Source: Bacteroides sp. (lineage in GTDB: Bacteria; Bacillota; Clostridia; Lachnospirales; Lachnospiraceae). Taken from it: DNA of 64,000 nt. Within the stretch, counting starts at the first letter, position 1. The number at the start of each line of letters is the position of its first letter. The stretch covers positions 20,368 to 84,367 of the forward strand of contig JAMPBO010000014.1 of assembly GCA_023666705.1 (NCBI GenBank). The letters are read 5' to 3'. Under the pieces are notes generated by a model. It ran no database searches and was not told the origin of the DNA. It saw only the letters and a list, made by a program, of their open reading frames with translations. Position numbers and translations under genes: made by a program. Of this stretch, positions 8,129 through 17,122 are shown piece after piece.

Positions 8129-9088
8129 ATGAATCATGCGTCTATCAATATCAAACAAATATCAGACAAAATAATAGAGAATGTTTCGAAGGTCATAGTG
8201 GGAAAGGATGAGGTCATAAGACTGATACTTGCAGGCATACTTTCGGATGGACATGTTCTCATTGAGGATAATCCGGGCACGGGAAAGACCATGCTTGCAA
8301 AGGCGGTTGCAAAAAGTATCGACTGTGACTTTAAGCGTGTCCAGTTTACCCCTGACCTTATGCCGTCAGATATAACGGGGCTTAATGTGTTCAATCCGAA
8401 GCAGGCATCCTTTGAGCTTGTAAAGGGACCTGTTTTTACGAATATTTTGCTGGCTGATGAAATAAACAGGGCAACACCGAGAACCCAGTCGGGTCTGCTT
8501 GAGGCAATGGAGGAAAAGCAGGTAACCATTGACGGCAGGACAATGCCCCTTGACAATCCGTTTATGGTAATTGCAACGGAAAACCCGCTAGAGACCACGG
8601 GAACATATCCGCTTCCGGAAGCATCCCTTGACAGGTTTATCATGAAGCTTTCCATGGGAGTGACCGAAAAAGAGGAGGAGCTTCGCATTATAGACAGATA
8701 TATCGAAGAAAATCCGTTTGAAAAAATTGAAGCGGTGTGCACGATTGATGAGCTTAGGGAAATGAAGAATGCAGTGAGAAAAATATTTGTACATGCGTGT
8801 ATCAGGGAATATATTGTTGATATCATCATGGAAGCAAGGACAACGGATAAGCTGTCAGGGAAAGTCAGCACAAGAGGAACGCTTGCACTTGTCAGATGTG
8901 CACAAGCCTACAGTGCGATTATGGGAAAACAATATGTGGACCCTGATACGGTAAAAAGGGTGGCACCATATGTTTTAAGTCACAGGGCAGTTTCCTTAGG
9001 CGGGTATGGCATGTCATCAAAAACTGGTGACGGTTTGAAAAAGCTGATAGATGAAATTGATGTGCCTGTTGAAAATTGGGAGATATAA
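8129..9088 (+). CDS. MoxR-family AAA+ ATPase
   Basis: This 319-residue ATPase acts as a chaperone that assembles or activates von Willebrand factor A or DUF58 partner proteins. Walker A is NPGTGKTMLAKA (about residues 48-59), Walker B is ILLADEINRATP (about 107-118), and a sensor region ATENPLE follows. The C-terminal lid is complete. The start ATG 8129 follows AGGAGG. The DUF58 gene begins right after the stop, the standard MoxR-DUF58 pairing. Role is inferred from family; no substrate is known here. Confidence 0.93.
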   Translation: MNHASINIKQISDKIIENVSKVIVGKDEVIRLILAGILSDGHVLIEDNPGTGKTMLAKAVAKSIDCDFKRVQFTPDLMPSDITGLNVFNPKQASFELVKGPVFTNILLADEINRATPRTQSGLLEAMEEKQVTIDGRTMPLDNPFMVIATENPLETTGTYPLPEASLDRFIMKLSMGVTEKEEELRIIDRYIEENPFEKIEAVCTIDELREMKNAVRKIFVHACIREYIVDIIMEARTTDKLSGKVSTRGTLALVRCAQAYSAIMGKQYVDPDTVKRVAPYVLSHRAVSLGGYGMSSKTGDGLKKLIDEIDVPVENWEI

Positions 9089-10210
9089 ATGCAGATAATC
9101 ATTGCCCTTACAATTGCAATCATAATATATTCCCTGCAAAATCGGCTTTACCGGAAAACATGGGACAAGGGACTTAAGATAAATGCTGATTTTGATGCGG
9201 CATATATGGAGGTAGGAGAGCGTGCAGCACTTACGCTTGTGGTCAATAATGCAAAGAAGCTCCCACTGCCGGTTTTGCATGTAAAATTTTCCGCACCCAG
9301 ATATTTTATATTTGACGATACCGACAATTCGTCCGTTACGGATTTGTATTACAGAAATGATGCGTTTTCCGTTATGGGTGGTCAAAAAATTACAAGAACA
9401 CTTGGCTTTTCGGCAGCGAAAAGAGGTTACTATGAAATATCAGGCATAAACATTATTGCAAAAAATTTTTTTATGACGCAGACATATGCAAAAACCCTGC
9501 ATACAGGAACATCAATTTATGTATTTCCGAGAAAGCATAAGGATGTTCCCTTTGTCAATATGGCAAATGAAATTTTAGGCGACCTTGAGGTGAGACACCG
9601 TCTGATTGAGGACCCATACACATTTCGGGGGATCAGGGAATATGGTCCGCGGGATGGAATGAACCGGATTAACTGGAATGCATCAGCGAAAACAGGGAAG
9701 CTGATGGTAAATTTATATAACCAGACATCAGAGCAAAAGCTGAAGCTTCTTTTAAATCTTGATACCAACATCATGATTAAATCTGACTATATCAGAGAGC
9801 TTTGCATTGAGATTACAAGCAGTCTTGCGTATGAAATGACCGGAAAAGGCATGTCGGTTATGGTTGCATCAAACGGCGAGGACGGAAACGGAGTACCCAT
9901 GGGGAAAATAGAATTTGGTGCGTCACAAAATCATATGATTACAATTGATAAATATCTTGCAGGGATTCATGGGCAGGGGGATGCCTCTGCGTTCTTAAAA
10001 ATTTTAGATGGGGAATTTGAAGGTGATGACGGACATACGGCTTACATTATCATTTCGGCTTATTGTAAAGCTGACCTTCTTGACAGGCTGGATTACATGC
10101 ACAAAAAGGGCATTTCTGTTTATATGGTTGTGCCTTATTATGACCAATATGGACTTGGTGTTAGCCGTCCTTACTTATATGCAAGGGAGGTAGTATTAAA
10201 TGATACATAA
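9089..10210 (+). CDS. DUF58-domain protein, MoxR partner
   Basis: This 373-residue protein has a short N-terminal hydrophobic helix (residues 2-14), a beta-rich middle region and the DUF58 signature around YTFRGIREYGPRDGMNRINW (about residues 173-192), followed by SAKTGKLMVNLYNQT. DUF58 proteins have a VWA-like fold, are usually membrane-associated and are encoded with MoxR ATPases and transglutaminase or DUF4129 proteins in envelope-linked clusters. No gap separates it from the MoxR gene, and it overlaps the next gene by 11 bases, so tight translational coupling is expected. Confidence 0.9.
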   Translation: MQIIIALTIAIIIYSLQNRLYRKTWDKGLKINADFDAAYMEVGERAALTLVVNNAKKLPLPVLHVKFSAPRYFIFDDTDNSSVTDLYYRNDAFSVMGGQKITRTLGFSAAKRGYYEISGINIIAKNFFMTQTYAKTLHTGTSIYVFPRKHKDVPFVNMANEILGDLEVRHRLIEDPYTFRGIREYGPRDGMNRINWNASAKTGKLMVNLYNQTSEQKLKLLLNLDTNIMIKSDYIRELCIEITSSLAYEMTGKGMSVMVASNGEDGNGVPMGKIEFGASQNHMITIDKYLAGIHGQGDASAFLKILDGEFEGDDGHTAYIIISAYCKADLLDRLDYMHKKGISVYMVVPYYDQYGLGVSRPYLYAREVVLNDT

Positions 10211-11426
10211 TATATACAGGCTCAGGAAGGTACTGAATTTTGTATATCAATGTTTATTTGCCTGTCTGTTTATGCTGTTTTTTTGTGTAATTATGCTTCA
10301 TGTGCCTGTGAAGTCTGCTTATTTTGTGGAAATAGTCCTAATCTATTTTATTTCATATATCGTGAGGGATTTGGCACCTAATTTGCTGCTGGCACTTAGT
10401 TTTCATGTAATACCGTTCGTTGGTATATATTTTTATGGCATGACCTTTTCGGTCTTTGTCGTCATGGCAATGATAGGATTTCGCCTGTTTATGGACACAT
10501 GGATGTATATGAGGATGGGAAGGGTATTAAAACCTGTTGACGATATGCCATGGCCTGTGTTTTTGATGTCGTTTATCTTTTTTTTATTTGGATATTATGT
10601 GAAAAATGACATGCTGAAAAGTGCGGCATATCATATACCGCTTATATGTGTTGCAATCTATCTGCTGAATGTATATTTGGACGGGCTGATTCAATATGTG
10701 AATTCCACGAAAAATGTATCGGGGCTTCCGATGAAAAATATAGTCAGGACAAATTCCCTGTTTGTCGGTGTGGTGATAGCCGTATTGCTGGTTGCTGCCG
10801 TGTTGGGAAATTCCATTGATTTTACGGCTGTTTTGACCGCAATAAAAAATGTTGTGGTCACCGTTGTAAAAGTAATTTTTTCAGGCATTGCATTCATTAT
10901 AAATCTGATTATGAAATTGTTCAGTGCGGAAACGGCAGTAGGTACAGGCGACACGTATACGGCAGTAAATAAGCCACGTGAAAATAATTTTGCCGCAGGA
11001 GAAAGTATACTTGTTTTGTTGCAATATGCCCTTTTGGCAGTTTTGATATATGTCGCTGTAAAAATTATAATTAAAATTGTAAAGGCATTGCTTGTAAAGC
11101 AGCAGGGAATGCTTGATATCGTTGAGGAGGCAGAGGTTGAAAAAAATTTAGTAACGGAAGCAGCCGGAATAAAACGAATATGGAACACACTGTTTTCACC
11201 GGAGGAAAAGCTGAGGAAAATGTATAAAAAATATATACTTGGTTACAGCTATGATATAAGGCTTAAAAATAGCAGCACCTGCGGGGAAATACAGCAGGAG
11301 GTTATGGAAAAAACAAATGAGGATGTATCGGATGTTACAAAGCTTTACTCGGATGTGCGGTACGGCGGAAAAAATGTCAGCAGGGAGGACTTAAAAAGAA
11401 TAAAACAGTTAACGCAAAAAAGATAA
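10200..11426 (+). CDS. Polytopic membrane protein of the MoxR-DUF58 cluster, DUF4129-like tail
   Basis: This 408-residue protein has about seven membrane spans. An N-terminal group covers residues 15-160, two lie near 180-245, and one is near 270-290. A basic cytoplasmic tail contains SPEEKLRKMYKKYI, which resembles the DUF4129 tail of transglutaminase-type proteins normally found next to DUF58. The transglutaminase domain itself is missing, and no separate transglutaminase gene follows. The start ATG 10200 overlaps the DUF58 stop. It is probably the membrane partner of the MoxR-DUF58 complex; the DUF4129 resemblance is judged by eye. Confidence 0.7.
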   Translation: MIHNIYRLRKVLNFVYQCLFACLFMLFFCVIMLHVPVKSAYFVEIVLIYFISYIVRDLAPNLLLALSFHVIPFVGIYFYGMTFSVFVVMAMIGFRLFMDTWMYMRMGRVLKPVDDMPWPVFLMSFIFFLFGYYVKNDMLKSAAYHIPLICVAIYLLNVYLDGLIQYVNSTKNVSGLPMKNIVRTNSLFVGVVIAVLLVAAVLGNSIDFTAVLTAIKNVVVTVVKVIFSGIAFIINLIMKLFSAETAVGTGDTYTAVNKPRENNFAAGESILVLLQYALLAVLIYVAVKIIIKIVKALLVKQQGMLDIVEEAEVEKNLVTEAAGIKRIWNTLFSPEEKLRKMYKKYILGYSYDIRLKNSSTCGEIQQEVMEKTNEDVSDVTKLYSDVRYGGKNVSREDLKRIKQLTQKR

Positions 11427-11438
11427 GAGGTTAAGTGA

Positions 11439-11467
11439 TTGAATATTTTATAATATTATGATAAACT
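11439..11467 (+). promoter_or_regulatory. Candidate promoter of glgA
   Basis: TTGAAT at 11439-11444 and TAAACT at 11462-11467 are 17 bases apart. The resulting leader contains a CATCAG/CTGATG hairpin (11484-11508) and the GGCTGATGTTC motif at 11501-11511, which recurs upstream of two other genes in this window. Confidence 0.4.
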
Positions 11468-11530
11468 GAATTTCAGCTAATGTCATCAGTGAAATGAATG
11501 GGCTGATGTTCGAAAGAGGGAGGAAGACAT

Positions 11531-12967
11531 ATGAAGAAGATAGCTTATATTGCGTCGGAGTGTGTGCCATTTATAAAGACAGGCGGACTTGCAGATGTTG
11601 TTGGAACATTACCTAGAATATTTGATAAGAAGGAATATGATGTAAGGGTTATAATCCCTAATTATACATGTCTGCCTGCAAAGTATAAGGATAAAATGAG
11701 ATATCTTACTCATTTTCATATGGATATCGGTTGGAAGCAACAGTATGTCGGTGTCATGTATCTCGAATACGAGGGCGTTCCGGTTTACTTTATTGACAAC
11801 GAATATTTCTTTAATGGATTTAATATATACGGGGATGTAAAATGGGATATTGAGAAGTTCTGCTATTTTTGTAAGGCGGCACTTTCCATACTACCAAGCA
11901 TAGGCTTCCAGCCTGACATTGTACACTGTCACGACTGGCAGGCAGGACTTGTTCCTGTTTATCTTAAGACAGTATTTGCAGGCAGTCCTTTTTACAGTAA
12001 CATGAAGTCTGTTATGACAATACACAATCTTCAATTTCAGGGAAGATGGGACATAAAAACAATAAAAGAATATTCAGGTCTTCCTGATTATGTGTTTTCA
12101 CCGGATAAGCTTGAAATTTACAAGGATGCCAGCATGCTGAAAGGCGGACTTGTATACGCAGACAAGATTACAACAGTGTCAAACACATATGCAGGTGAGA
12201 TACAGACCTCCCAGTATGGTGAGGGATTGGAAGGACTGTTAAGTGCAAGAAACCAGTCGCTTTGGGGTATTGTAAATGGTATTGATTACAACGATTATAA
12301 CCCTGCAACGGACAGCAAAATATACAAGAATTACACATTAAAAAATTACAAGAAAAATAAGTCTGACAATAAGGTTCAGCTTCAGAAGCAGCTTGGACTT
12401 CCTGAGGACAGGAATGCATACATGATAGGTATTATCTCAAGGCTGACCGACCAGAAAGGTTTGGATTTGGTAGACCGCATTATGAATGACATATGCACAG
12501 ATGGTACACAGTTTGTTGTTCTTGGAACTGGTGACAGACGTTATGAGGATATGTTCCGTTACTATCAGGGCATTCATCCTGCAAAAGTTTCGGCAAACAT
12601 ATATTATTCCGATGACCTGTCCCACAAGATGTATGCCGCCTGTGATGCCATGCTTGTTCCATCAAGATTTGAGCCATGTGGACTGACACAGCTTATGGCA
12701 CTCAGATATGGTACACTTCCTATCGTGCGGGAGACAGGAGGACTTAAGGATACGGTTCAGCCGTACAATGAGTTCGATGGTTCGGGAACAGGCTTCTCAT
12801 TCGCCAATTACAGTGCGTTTGAATTATTGTCAACAATCAATTACTCAAAGAGAATTTTCTTTGACTACAAGGATGCATGGCAGGAAATGCAGGCGAGGGC
12901 AATGCAGCAAAATTATAGCTGGAGCAATTCGGCGGAAATATATCAGAGACTTTACGAGCAATTATAA
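11531..12967 (+). CDS. glgA: Glycogen (starch) synthase, ADP-glucose type, GT5
   Basis: This 478-residue cytosolic GT-B glycosyltransferase extends alpha-1,4-glucan from ADP-glucose. The KTGGLADVVGTLP nucleotide-sugar motif is at about residues 16-28, VHCHDWQAGLVP at about 137-148, and the C-terminal donor-site block SRFEPCGLTQLMALRYGTLP at about 378-397. Length matches bacterial GlgA. AGAGGGAGGAAG precedes ATG 11531. It stands alone between its own promoter and a terminator; no other glycogen genes are in the window. Confidence 0.97.
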   Translation: MKKIAYIASECVPFIKTGGLADVVGTLPRIFDKKEYDVRVIIPNYTCLPAKYKDKMRYLTHFHMDIGWKQQYVGVMYLEYEGVPVYFIDNEYFFNGFNIYGDVKWDIEKFCYFCKAALSILPSIGFQPDIVHCHDWQAGLVPVYLKTVFAGSPFYSNMKSVMTIHNLQFQGRWDIKTIKEYSGLPDYVFSPDKLEIYKDASMLKGGLVYADKITTVSNTYAGEIQTSQYGEGLEGLLSARNQSLWGIVNGIDYNDYNPATDSKIYKNYTLKNYKKNKSDNKVQLQKQLGLPEDRNAYMIGIISRLTDQKGLDLVDRIMNDICTDGTQFVVLGTGDRRYEDMFRYYQGIHPAKVSANIYYSDDLSHKMYAACDAMLVPSRFEPCGLTQLMALRYGTLPIVRETGGLKDTVQPYNEFDGSGTGFSFANYSAFELLSTINYSKRIFFDYKDAWQEMQARAMQQNYSWSNSAEIYQRLYEQL

Positions 12968-12977
12968 TTATATCATA

Positions 12978-13018
12978 GGGGCTGCCGCACGGAATGACCG
13001 GGGCAGTCCCTTTTCTTT
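12978..13018 (+). terminator. Intrinsic terminator after glgA
   Basis: A nine-pair stem GGGGCTGCC/GGCAGTCCC with one G-U pair is followed by TTTTCTTT, 11 bases after the glgA stop. Confidence 0.85.
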
Positions 13019-13126
13019 ACTATAGGCAGGATTAAAAATTCTGCTAGGGGATGAAAGGATATTGTGTATGTCAGCAAAAACAAATTTGAAATAAACTGAC
13101 ATTCGGGTAGGAAACGGAGAAATAAT

Positions 13127-14917
13127 ATGGCGTTAGACGGAGTTGTGATATCAGGAATTGTACATGAAATGAACAGTAAAATTCTTGGTGGGAAAATATA
13201 TAAAATATATCAGCCTGAGGTGGATGAGATATGCATTGTCATAAAAAACAGGCTTGAAAATGAAGCGGTAACAGAAAGGCTTGTGTTATCGGCAGATGCA
13301 AGTCTGCCTCTGATTTATCTGACAAAGAGTGCCAAGGAAAACCCAGCGTCGGCACCTAATTTTTGTATGCTGTTAAGAAAGCATATCGGAAATGGAAGAA
13401 TATCAAAAATTGAACAGCCCATGAGAGAGCGTATCGTGGAAATAACCATAGAGCATTTAGATGAGCTTGGGGATTTGTGCTCAAAAAAGCTTATCATTGA
13501 GATTATGGGAAAGCACAGCAACATTATCTTTACGGACGCAGAAGGAACCATTATTGACAGCATCAAGCATATTTCCCACCAGATAAGCTCTGTGAGAGAG
13601 GTACTTCCGGGAAGAAAATACGAGTATCCGCCGTCGCAAAATAAGAAAAATCCACTGGATGTTGACGTTAATTATTTTATCAACCATATACTGAGGGAAC
13701 CGTGCAGTGCTGCGAAGGCAATTTACACATCCGTCACAGGCATATCACCTGTACTTGCAAATGAAATCTGTTACCGTGCAGGCATTGACGGCAGCAGTGC
13801 CACGGCAGCACTTTCCCTCTCAGACGGGGAAGCATTATATAAAAGCTATGAAGCATTTAAGGCTGACCTTGCGGGGGAACAGTATTACCCGTGTATTGCA
13901 TATGAGGGGTATATGCCAAAGGAATTTTCTGTTGTAAAGCTTACAATGTATGGAGCTGTTTCGGAGAAGGAAATGCCGGCGGCGGACAGAAACGGACTGA
14001 AAGCCTTTCGGCAGGTATCACCTGCAATTGAAGAATATTACAGCAAGAAAAGTGTTGCAACAAGAATGAAGCAGCGTTCCATTGACTTAAGAAAAATTGT
14101 CTCAAATGCAATTGAGAGAACGGCAAAAAAATATGACCTGCAGCTCGCACAGCTTAAGGATACGGAAAAGAGGGATAAGTATAAGGTTTACGGAGAGCTG
14201 ATAACCGCATATGGGTATGGTGCGAAGCAGGGAGATACGGAGCTTGTATGTGAAAATTATTATACAGGGGAGGAGATAACTATTCCGCTTGACCCGGAGC
14301 TTACCGCAATGGAATGTGGAAAAAAATATTTTGCAAAATACAATAAGCAAAAGCGTACGTACGAGGCACTTACCGAGCTTATCAAAACCTCTAAGAGCGA
14401 GCTGGAATACCTGAAGTCCGTGGAACGGTTTCTTGAAATTGCCACATCGGAGGCGGATATTAAGGAAATAAAAAAGGAGCTTGTGGAAAACGGATATATA
14501 AAAGGGAAGGTACAAAAGGGAAAGGGTGTAAAGGAAACGAAAAGTAAGCCGCTGCATTATATTTCATCCGACGGCTTTCACATGTATGTGGGAAAGAATA
14601 ATCTGCAGAATGAGGAGCTTACCTTTAAGCTTGCAGTGGGCAATGATATGTGGTTTCATGCCAAAAATATGCCGGGCTCCCATGTTATCGTAAAGTTAAA
14701 TGGAGCAGCGGAGCTGCCTGACAGAACCTACGAGGAGGCGGCAAGGCTTGCGGCATATTACTCCAGTGGAAATAAAGCCCCAAAGGTAGAAATTGATTAT
14801 ACCGAAAAGAAAAACCTGAAAAAACCGCCAAAATCAATGCCGGGCTTTGTCATATACCACACCAATTATTCCATGACCATAGAACCGGATATCCATGGCA
14901 TACAGGAGCTGGACTGA
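13127..14917 (+). CDS. RqcH/NFACT-family ribosome quality control protein
   Basis: This 596-residue protein has the NFACT-N domain (MALDGVVISGIVHEMNSKILGGKIYK at the start), a helix-hairpin-helix segment, a coiled-coil region at about 300-440 and the NFACT-R domain (about 480-570, with GKNNLQNEELTFK, NDMWFHAKNMPGSHV). It is often annotated as fibronectin-binding protein FbpA. In B. subtilis, RqcH binds stalled 50S subunits and recruits tRNA-Ala to add C-terminal Ala tails for degradation. GGAGA precedes ATG 13127. It is a single-gene unit followed by the dispersed repeat element. Confidence 0.93.
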   Translation: MALDGVVISGIVHEMNSKILGGKIYKIYQPEVDEICIVIKNRLENEAVTERLVLSADASLPLIYLTKSAKENPASAPNFCMLLRKHIGNGRISKIEQPMRERIVEITIEHLDELGDLCSKKLIIEIMGKHSNIIFTDAEGTIIDSIKHISHQISSVREVLPGRKYEYPPSQNKKNPLDVDVNYFINHILREPCSAAKAIYTSVTGISPVLANEICYRAGIDGSSATAALSLSDGEALYKSYEAFKADLAGEQYYPCIAYEGYMPKEFSVVKLTMYGAVSEKEMPAADRNGLKAFRQVSPAIEEYYSKKSVATRMKQRSIDLRKIVSNAIERTAKKYDLQLAQLKDTEKRDKYKVYGELITAYGYGAKQGDTELVCENYYTGEEITIPLDPELTAMECGKKYFAKYNKQKRTYEALTELIKTSKSELEYLKSVERFLEIATSEADIKEIKKELVENGYIKGKVQKGKGVKETKSKPLHYISSDGFHMYVGKNNLQNEELTFKLAVGNDMWFHAKNMPGSHVIVKLNGAAELPDRTYEEAARLAAYYSSGNKAPKVEIDYTEKKNLKKPPKSMPGFVIYHTNYSMTIEPDIHGIQELD

Positions 14918-15003
14918 TTACGAAGCTGTAAAACCGCTTGCATTTAATGAAGCGATGTATTATAATTTTAAGGTATGCGTGAATGAATACATTTTTAGAG
15001 ATA

Positions 15004-15195
15004 GCAAACCGCACCATTTTTAAAACCTAGTTGTATAATATGGACAATATCACGAGCAAGGCATTGGGGAGCCGTCGGTACTTAGCGAGGTTTTTTTTCG
15101 AGCTTAGTACCGTTACGAGCGACACATAGCGAGAGCGTGCCTTGCGGTGATTTGTCTATATTATACAACGGATAATTACGAAAAGAACGTTTTGC
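15004..15195 (+). repeat. Full copy of a dispersed inverted-repeat element (copy A)
   Basis: This 192-bp element fills most of the 306-base gap between the NFACT gene and yicC. The ends are GCAAACC and GTTTTGC. The inner terminal repeats GTTGTATAATAT...ACAATATCACGAGCAAGGC (from 15030) and its near-complement (to 15169) can pair over about 30 bases. The centre carries a second hairpin, CGGTACTTAGCGAG/CGAGCTTAGTACCG, around a T-run. Copy B is at 41818-42006, half copy C at 56080-56138 and right-end remnant D at 3587-3625. There is no coding capacity, so it is MITE-like or a structured intergenic repeat. Confidence 0.88.
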
Positions 15196-15223
15196 ATATG
15201 GCTATATTTAACAGGTGATAAAA

Positions 15224-16102
15224 TTGATTAAAAGTATGACAGGCTTCGGAAGAGGCGAAGTTCTTAACGAAGACAGAAAAATAGTGGTAGAGATAAAGGC
15301 AGTCAATCACAGGTATTGTGATATGAATATAAAGCTGCCAAGAAAATTAAATTATTTTGAAAATGCCGTCAGGGGCTTTCTCAAGGATTATATCCAAAGA
15401 GGAAAGGTAGATGTTTACATAACATATGAGGATTATTCCAAATCGAATGTAAATGTAAAGTACAATCGGGATGTTGCGGAAAAATATGTGAACTACTTAA
15501 GGCAGATGGCAGAGGAGTTCGGAATCGGGCAGGATATGAGTGTATCTGTTGTGGGAAGATTTCCTGAGGTATTTGCACTTGAGGAGGAGCCTGCAGATCA
15601 GGAGCGTGTGTGGGAGTACCTAAAGGAAGTGCTTACGGAGGCAACCGATATGTTTGTTGATGCAAGAATATCGGAGGGGGAGAACCTGAAAGAGGACCTT
15701 GTTAGTAAGTTAGATGAAATGCTTGAAATGGTAACTGTCATTGAAGAAAAATCGCCAGAGCTGATTGCAGAGTACAAAGCAAAGCTGATTGAAAAGATAG
15801 ATGAGCTTTCGGTAAACACACAGATAGACGAGCAAAGAATTGCAACAGAGGTTACTATTTATGCTGACAAGATATGCGTGGATGAGGAAATTGTCAGATT
15901 GAAAAGCCATATCAGCACGGCGAAGGACATACTGATATCGGGTGGAGCCGTGGGAAGAAAGCTTGATTTTATTGCACAGGAAATGAACAGGGAGGCAAAT
16001 ACAATTTTGAGCAAATCAAATTCCCTTAAAATATCTGATATAGGAATAGACCTTAAGACAAATATTGAAAAAGTAAGAGAGCAAATACAAAATATAGAAT
16101 AG
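15224..16102 (+). CDS. yicC: YicC/YloC-family endoribonuclease
   Basis: This is a 292-residue protein with the signature start MIKSMTGFGRGEV and the C-terminal block GRKLDFIAQEMNREANTILSKS. YicC-family proteins are hexameric endoribonucleases acting on RNA. I choose TTG 15224: AGGTGA at 15213-15218 is correctly spaced for it, and family members start with MIKSMTGFG. The GTG at 15215 lies inside that ribosome binding site. It heads the long yicC-gmk-rpoZ-murE-priA run, in the order of the B. subtilis yloC cluster, but without the remA gene usually found between yicC and gmk. Confidence 0.93.
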   Translation: MIKSMTGFGRGEVLNEDRKIVVEIKAVNHRYCDMNIKLPRKLNYFENAVRGFLKDYIQRGKVDVYITYEDYSKSNVNVKYNRDVAEKYVNYLRQMAEEFGIGQDMSVSVVGRFPEVFALEEEPADQERVWEYLKEVLTEATDMFVDARISEGENLKEDLVSKLDEMLEMVTVIEEKSPELIAEYKAKLIEKIDELSVNTQIDEQRIATEVTIYADKICVDEEIVRLKSHISTAKDILISGGAVGRKLDFIAQEMNREANTILSKSNSLKISDIGIDLKTNIEKVREQIQNIE

Positions 16103-16112
16103 GTGGTGTAAT

Positions 16113-16727
16113 ATGAAGAAGGGCTTCTTAATTGTAATTTCGGGATTTTCCGGTGCAGGCAAAGGAACTGTCGTGAAAAAGCTTGTGGAAAAATACGGAT
16201 ACAGTTTATCCATATCCGCCACAACCAGGCAGCCGAGGGAAGGTGAGGTTGATGGCAGGGAGTATTACTTTAAGACTGAGGCAGAATTTCAGAACCTTAT
16301 CGATTACAATGGCTTTATAGAATGGGCACAGTATGTGGATAATTATTATGGCACCCCTAGAAAATTTGTAGAAAAGGAAATGGCGGATGGAAGGGATGTT
16401 ATACTCGAGATAGAGGTTCAGGGAGCCATGAATGTCAAGCAGCAATATCCCGATGCACTTCTCATATTTGTGACCGCCCCAAATGCACAGAGCCTGAAGG
16501 AAAGGCTTGCAGGCAGAGGAACAGAGAGTGCTGATGCGATTACAAAGAGACTAAGGAGAGCGGCAGAGGAAGCCGACGACATGAAGGAGTACGATTACAT
16601 AGTCATTAACGACGACCTTTCAGATTGCGTTGATACTGTAAATTCTATTATTGTAAGTAATAAATGTCTCAGGGAAAATAATTTGGGACTTATGGAAGAT
16701 ATTAAACAAGAGCTTAAGGCTCTTTAA
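16113..16727 (+). CDS. gmk: Guanylate kinase
   Basis: This 204-residue cytosolic enzyme phosphorylates GMP to GDP with ATP. The P-loop is GFSGAGKGTVVKKL (about residues 10-23), the GMP-binding region TTRQPREGEVDGREYYF follows, and LEIEVQGAMNVK is typical. ATG 16113 follows AGGTGGTG. It is 10 bases after yicC and 16 bases before rpoZ, a conserved Firmicute arrangement. Confidence 0.97.
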   Translation: MKKGFLIVISGFSGAGKGTVVKKLVEKYGYSLSISATTRQPREGEVDGREYYFKTEAEFQNLIDYNGFIEWAQYVDNYYGTPRKFVEKEMADGRDVILEIEVQGAMNVKQQYPDALLIFVTAPNAQSLKERLAGRGTESADAITKRLRRAAEEADDMKEYDYIVINDDLSDCVDTVNSIIVSNKCLRENNLGLMEDIKQELKAL

Positions 16728-16743
16728 GGAAGGAGAAAAATAA

Positions 16744-16977
16744 ATGTTACATCCATCATACACCGACTTAATGGAAGTAGTAAATAGCGAGGTGGAGCCG
16801 GGAGAACAGCCGGTTGTACAGAGCAGATATTCAATCGTTATGGCTACATCAAAGAGAGCCAGACAGATTATTGCAGGCAAGGAGCCATTGGTTGAAGGAG
16901 ACGAAAAGAAGCCGTTATCGATAGCGGTTGAGGAGCTTTACAGCGGAAAGGTTAAAATTGTTGGTGATGAGGATTAA
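16744..16977 (+). CDS. rpoZ: RNA polymerase omega subunit
   Basis: This small 77-residue protein has the omega-specific SRYSIVMATSKRARQI segment (residues 23-38) and an acidic C-terminus. It stabilises the beta' subunit of RNA polymerase. AAGGAGAA precedes ATG 16744. It follows gmk as in most Firmicutes. In B. subtilis coaBC comes next; here murE does. Confidence 0.95.
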   Translation: MLHPSYTDLMEVVNSEVEPGEQPVVQSRYSIVMATSKRARQIIAGKEPLVEGDEKKPLSIAVEELYSGKVKIVGDED

Positions 16978-17015
16978 GCTACATTGCCAATATTCCGCAG
17001 CATAAGGATTTATAT

Positions 17016-17079
17016 CAGGCTGTCCACCAGGTGAAAGAATAACATGAAATATCCGGTGCCGACAGCCTGTTATGTTTTC
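17016..17079 (+). other. Hairpin-rich gap between rpoZ and murE
   Basis: The 145-base gap contains a long imperfect hairpin (CAGGCTGTC...CACC at 17016 pairing with GGTG...GACAGCCTG ending at 17069), then TTATGTTTTCG. It could be a weak terminator or attenuator. The GGCTGATGTTC motif follows at 17093-17103, 19 bases before the murE start. Confidence 0.4.
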
Positions 17080-17122
17080 GTAAAAAACAAATGGCTGATG
17101 TTCAAGAAATTGGAGGTTATAT

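Noticed and set aside
8134..8871. 245-codon reading frame antisense to the MoxR ATPase gene
   Set aside because: It is fully contained in a well-supported AAA+ gene, has low-complexity Ser-rich composition and no initiation signals.
15030..15169. Reading the dispersed element as an ordinary terminator of the NFACT gene
   Set aside because: It contains a T-run, but the same 190-bp structure recurs elsewhere with matching ends, so a repeat family explains it better. It may still terminate transcription.
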